Assembly: GCA_034440615.1 (NCBI GenBank)
Contig: JAOTOM010002665.1
Span: forward strand, 1 to 64,000
DNA from: Ashinkailepas kermadecensis
Lineage: Eukaryota; Arthropoda; Thecostraca; Neolepadidae
Direction: 5' to 3'
DNA length: 64,000 nt
Under the pieces are notes generated by a model. That model ran no database searches. It was given only the letters and a program-made list of their open reading frames with translations, and was not told the origin of the DNA. The first letter of the stretch is position 1. Each line of letters starts with the position of its first letter. The translations under genes and the position numbers were made by a program. Of this stretch, positions 59,911 to 64,000 are shown piece by piece.

Positions 59911-60250
59911 AAAAATAACAAAAAAAAAAAGCCAAAATAAGTTAGATTTTAAATTCCCCACCCCAAACCACCCCCCCATAAAAAAAAAAAAAAAACCAAA
60001 AAAAAAAAAAACAACCCCCCCCCCCCCCCCCCCCTTCCCCCCAAAAAAAGCAACCCCCCCCCCCCCCAAGAGGTGAATAGAGTATAAAAAAAAAAAAAAA
60101 AATAAAAAAATTAACTAGCTTTGTTTGGTGGAGGTAATTAATATTATTTATGATTGAAGTAAGAATGGATGAATTGGTAGTTTTTTTTGAATAGTAGTAA
60201 AAAAAAAAAAAATAAGAAAAAAAAAAACAAAAAAAAAAAAAAACAGTGAA
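59895..60250. repeat. Homopolymer A and C low-complexity block
   Basis: Runs of A and C (and T on the complement) up to about 20 bases, mixed without periodicity. It may be genuine low-complexity sequence or poor consensus. It interrupts the Penelope-like reading frame. Confidence 0.85.
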
Positions 60251-60259
60251 AAAAATTAA

Positions 60260-62980
60260 CCATTTTGCATGGAAAATCACAGTTAATGAAAGTTTTAGGT
60301 TTTCATCCTTGGTGATGACTTTCATCTTTTCATAAACATATTACAAACACAGATGGTCATTGTTGTGATGGAAATAAAGTGCATGTTTGCAATGTTTTCA
60401 TCCTTGTCTTTTGTTTTTCCAGCAAGTATCAATAGTCTCACTCTCAGGTGAATATAGAATGAGCTTTGAGACAAATGCATATCATCACAAAACCTAAGGG
60501 ACCTGTAGTGAAGATGTTCCTGGCAGGCTGAAAATTATTGTACAATGAACTAGATGTGTCTATCTTCATGAAGCTAGGCATGAAGTTCACAGTGTATCCT
60601 CACATTCAGAGGATTATATAGCATGATGAACATAAGTGCAGCAATCTATGAATATGCATGAATCCATGAAATACGCACTCATACCATGCGTCTTTAAAAA
60701 AAAACATGTGAAGCTGTAGCATAACCAGAAATTCGGCCAAGCTGACACACTTAAGGGCTGAATCATGACATTGGCCAAACCGAAGTAATTGTCAGCTAAT
60801 GCAGGGGGGATTTGGAGCAAGCGGGTGGGGGCACCACCAGCCTAGATAGCCTGATTTGAACTAAAATTATCCTTTATTCATGCTCTTCAGAAAAACAGGG
60901 AACATTTTATGTGAAGAAAAAGTATTGTTTTAAACTAGAGCTTGCACCTAAACCATACAAATCAGGTATTTTTCGTCAGCGATTTATTAAATCTTACACA
61001 ACCCAAGCTGACTGACAACGGGCTGGCTGGATCCACCCATGAGCTGAACCCTTAGCAGCGTTAAATCTCATGACTGAGTAGTATCTCAGCACTGATTACA
61101 GACAAAGAATGCAGGTATACAAACCTACATTAATAAATACAGAAATTCCCAAACTTCGATCCTATTCGGCGACTTACGAGGGCTCAGCTTTGTTTTTCGA
61201 AGTCTTGTGTGCGTCACAATTGTAGGCATGTATTTTGAAGAAAAATAGAATTTATAAAATGTTCCGATATTAATATATGATTCTCTTCAGATGTAAACAG
61301 AGAAATAAAGATAGAATTGTTTCTTCATTTATCTTAACCTTACATTAATAAATTTCACAAATACTGCAAATATTAGCAAACATTGTTTATCAAGAACATG
61401 GGATGACAAATTTCATCCTTAGGCTGGCACATTCCAGGAGGATGAAAAACACATGAAAATACAGGTGAATTTGTGGATGAATACTGGCGAGCATGATGGA
61501 TAAATCAAAGATCAAAGCAAATATTTGAACGTCTCATCATTTTCTACACATTATAAAAGGACAATAATGCTCCGCCGCGCGCGGTACAAGGAATTATTCA
61601 TACGTTCATCTGTGGGCTTTTTCGGCCAGTCTGAAGGATGAAAAATACAGGTAAATGCGGGGCTTGATATACGGAGGTGCTACAAATAAATCGCACAACA
61701 ACTGGGATTTTCCAACTCTCCGTTCATTTTAGTGCGTGAAAATTAGCACTAAAACACTTCCGAAGGTCTTCCTTACGTGCCATATTTTTTACAACGCAAG
61801 AGCTCCTGACGTGTGGATGCTTGGAAAGTATGCTGCAAATGGAGATCAGTTCCTTGGTGATATGGCAAGGGAATACTATAAGTGGACAAAAATATAATTA
61901 TTTCAAGTTCATTTTCTGATTTGAGCACACAAAATGTTCGACATGTGCACATTTAAGTGAAAATTATGGTGTTTTTCAATCGCCATTTGTCGATAGCTCA
62001 CTGGCTTTTTCCTTCGTCACAGGTAACAACCTGAATGCCATAATTCTCCCTTGTAGTGGAAATATTCGATCCTAGTTTTTTTTCATGGCATTCTTTATAT
62101 TGTTCCAAGTCCTTTCCAGTAAAATAGCCTCCCATCCGTGCAGGTTAAATATAAAAAAATAAATTGCGAAGTGTGCATTATGTTCTGTGGCACTATAATT
62201 TGTCACGAAAGCGCAAAACATCCTGCGCTGAATTTTGTTTACATTCCATTATTTTCATAGCCTTGCATTTGGCATATACGTGCATACAGTGCAGCGTAAG
62301 TTCTGTGTGTACTGCCTTGAGCGTTGTTAACCTTAAACCACCTCATCCGCCTCATCCTACATTGTACAGATGTGTGGTACAATGTAGATGATGAATATCT
62401 CAATCTAGATTGGTGATATATTAGTGGTATATCTGCGTGTGCTGTTCGAAGGAAAGCATATGATCGAGGTAGGACGAGTGGATTCTAAGGTTGTTCTGCT
62501 TTGTTGGGAGGGGGCAGATTCAGAGCTGAATGAGGCTGAAATAGATATTGTAGGGGAGAGACAGTATTGGATCTAAGGAGGCCGAATGGGCCGCCCCCCA
62601 TGCCCAAAGGGGAACGCCACCTCATCTGCTAGAATGCTACCCCTCTAGCCTCCTTTCCATCCCCTACTGTTGAAGTGCCATCCATCCGGGAGGTCGGAGT
62701 GCACCCCCCCCCCCCCCTCTGGTCCCTGCTTCCTAGGAAGGCAAGTTAGTGCCACCCCAGCACATCTTTAGCTTCCACCAGCCCCACAGCTTAAATTCCT
62801 GTATCCGACCCTATTTGAGACTGAATTATGTGATGCTGAATATTCCTACAGGGGAGGAGCCTTAAAATGTTGCAAGGTGTGGACAGGGCAGGAATTATGG
62901 ATCCAGCACCCAATTATATTGGCATGAGGACAAGTTTAAAAGAAACTATGAATTTACAAAAGAAATAGCTAAAAGAAGTA
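60260..62980. other. AT-rich intergenic sequence, no recognisable gene
   Basis: No ORF above about 75 codons and no splice-consistent exon. A C/G-run segment at about 62575-62815 has loosely similar inverted ends (AGTATTGGATCTAAGG; reverse complement of right AGGGTCGGATACAGG), too weak to call. Confidence 0.5.
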
Positions 62981-62984
62981 GCTA

Positions 62985-64000
62985 AAGAAGCATGAAAGAT
63001 AATGAAACTATGAGCCACAGGGGCCAATGGCATAGGAACAGGGCAGTTCCCCCCCCCCCCCTCCAGCTTTGAAGCTGGTGGGCATTACCTGCCATCTTTT
63101 CATGGTCTGAGCACCCAGATCTCTCTCCCCCCCCAGTAGAAAACATTTCAGTCTCATAGCACATCCTGCTGCCTCACCCCCCCCCCCCACATAAAAAAAA
63201 GTTCCTTATGGCCCTGATAGGGGCCATCTTTGTTACACTTTGTGGACACTAAGAACTAGTTGTCCACAACATTTGTCGATTAGTTATCCATGAAATAATG
63301 AAAGGAAATTCTTTTCTCCTTTTAATACCAGTCTATGCTATTTTTATAGACTGCTATGCATACTGACAATGCCAATTGTGCGTGATAGCTGGTTCCAATG
63401 TTAACTACCCTGCTGGTAAAGAAAGACTGTCTTGTCTTTATCCTGATATGGTTAACTTTGATTTTGAATTGATGGTCTCTAATAACTAATTGTATAATTT
63501 GTATTATCCTAGAGATGGATCTGTTGCTGACCATGAATAAATTTAAATACCTTGATGAGACCTTCTCCCCTTATTTTTCTGTATCTAAGTGTACACACAT
63601 TCATATCTTTTTTAATCTTGTCTCATATGGTAGGTTGCTCAAATTACTAATCCTCGTTTGCACTCTCTCTAAATATTACCAACTTTTTCCATAGCTATAG
63701 GGGATCAAGCTCCATTATTTAAAATGTGCCCTGAAATTTTGTTATTGCTTCTTTTGTATGTTGTCCATAATTTGTGGACACAATATGATGTACACAATTT
63801 TGTGTTCACAATAACACCTAAGTCCTTCTGTTGAGTCACAGCTAGTACTTGGCTACCCATCAAGTATGGATTCCTGATATGATGTCTACCTACATGCATT
63901 ATTCGACACTTATCAAAGCTAAATTTAATTTGGCACTTTTTATACCTTTTCAATACTATTTACGAATATTGTGACCAATAGTGGTTCCAGTACTGACCAT
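62985..64000 (-). mobile_element. CR1-like LINE, 5' end beyond the window, with nested MITE
   Basis: The minus strand reads CQIKFSFDKCRIMHVGR then VTQQKDLGVIVNTKL, the conserved C-terminal RT block of CR1-like LINEs. The remaining C-terminus and 3' UTR align with 44930-45350. Stops and frame changes show decay. The 3' UTR is interrupted by the element at 63025-63216. Confidence 0.75.
63017..63224. mobile_element. hAT-type MITE, 192 bp (63025-63216), nested in a LINE
   Basis: Ends CAATGGCATAGGAAC and (reverse complement) CAGGGCCATAAGGAAC form imperfect inverted repeats. Flanks ACAGGGGC (63017-63024) and ATAGGGGC (63217-63224) match at 7 of 8. The related LINE at about 44930 has an uninterrupted site (GAGCCACAAGGGTCC), giving an empty-site comparison. 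Confidence 0.75.

Overview
This is a eukaryotic, very probably crustacean, nuclear window. The evidence is spliced genes with GT..AG junctions; a cuticle protein with an arthropod chitin-binding (Rebers-Riddiford) domain whose core (YSGNDF...ESRDG...DGDSGYVAEV.YEGEA) looks crustacean; interstitial CCTAA/TTAGG motifs like arthropod telomere repeats; and a repeat load of LINEs, tRNA-derived SINEs, a Penelope-like element and many short elements with hAT-type ends. I cannot name the species. Most of the window is repeat or unassignable intergenic DNA.

Three genes are supported. (1) Plus strand 1-5231: the 3' part of a large acidic protein with five IQ (calmodulin-binding) motifs, interrupted by three apparent one-base indels, all in G runs. 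(2) Minus strand 21560-11460: a secreted multidomain cystatin-like protein. I rebuilt it as eight exons from phase-compatible splice sites: a signal-peptide exon, then three two-exon cystatin-like domains separated by linkers. (3) Minus strand 51076-49802: a two-exon cuticle protein with a TATA promoter, a Q/P/Y-rich repeat region and one chitin-binding domain.

Layout: 1-5.2 kb IQ-motif gene; 5.3-9.4 kb minisatellite, a 2.3 kb hAT-like element with a perfect 8-bp target duplication, a 175-bp MITE and a SINE; 11.5-21.6 kb cystatin gene, whose introns hold LINE debris, an 0.8 kb dispersed repeat and five tandem arrays; 23-34 kb microsatellites, degenerate GGGCCC-phrase repeats, tandem arrays and SINE A, whose 3' end has been drawn into a minisatellite; 35.5-36.9 kb a broken transposon-type gene; 39.4-41.7 kb three large arrays; 42-48.5 kb a hAT-like element with a nested LINE, CR1-like LINE 3' ends and SINE B; 49.8-51.2 kb cuticle gene; 52.7-64 kb a second copy of the dispersed repeat, three further MITE-like elements, a CpG-rich block with two CRE palindromes, a Penelope-like element and a CR1-like LINE carrying a nested MITE.

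The most unusual observation is in the cystatin gene. Four of its five tandem arrays abut or include an exon boundary, so each repeat unit carries another copy of a splice-site-like sequence. Two arrays are at 5' splice sites (54-bp and 31-bp units) and two are at 3' splice sites (56-bp and 43-bp units). Only the 54-bp array preserves the reading frame.
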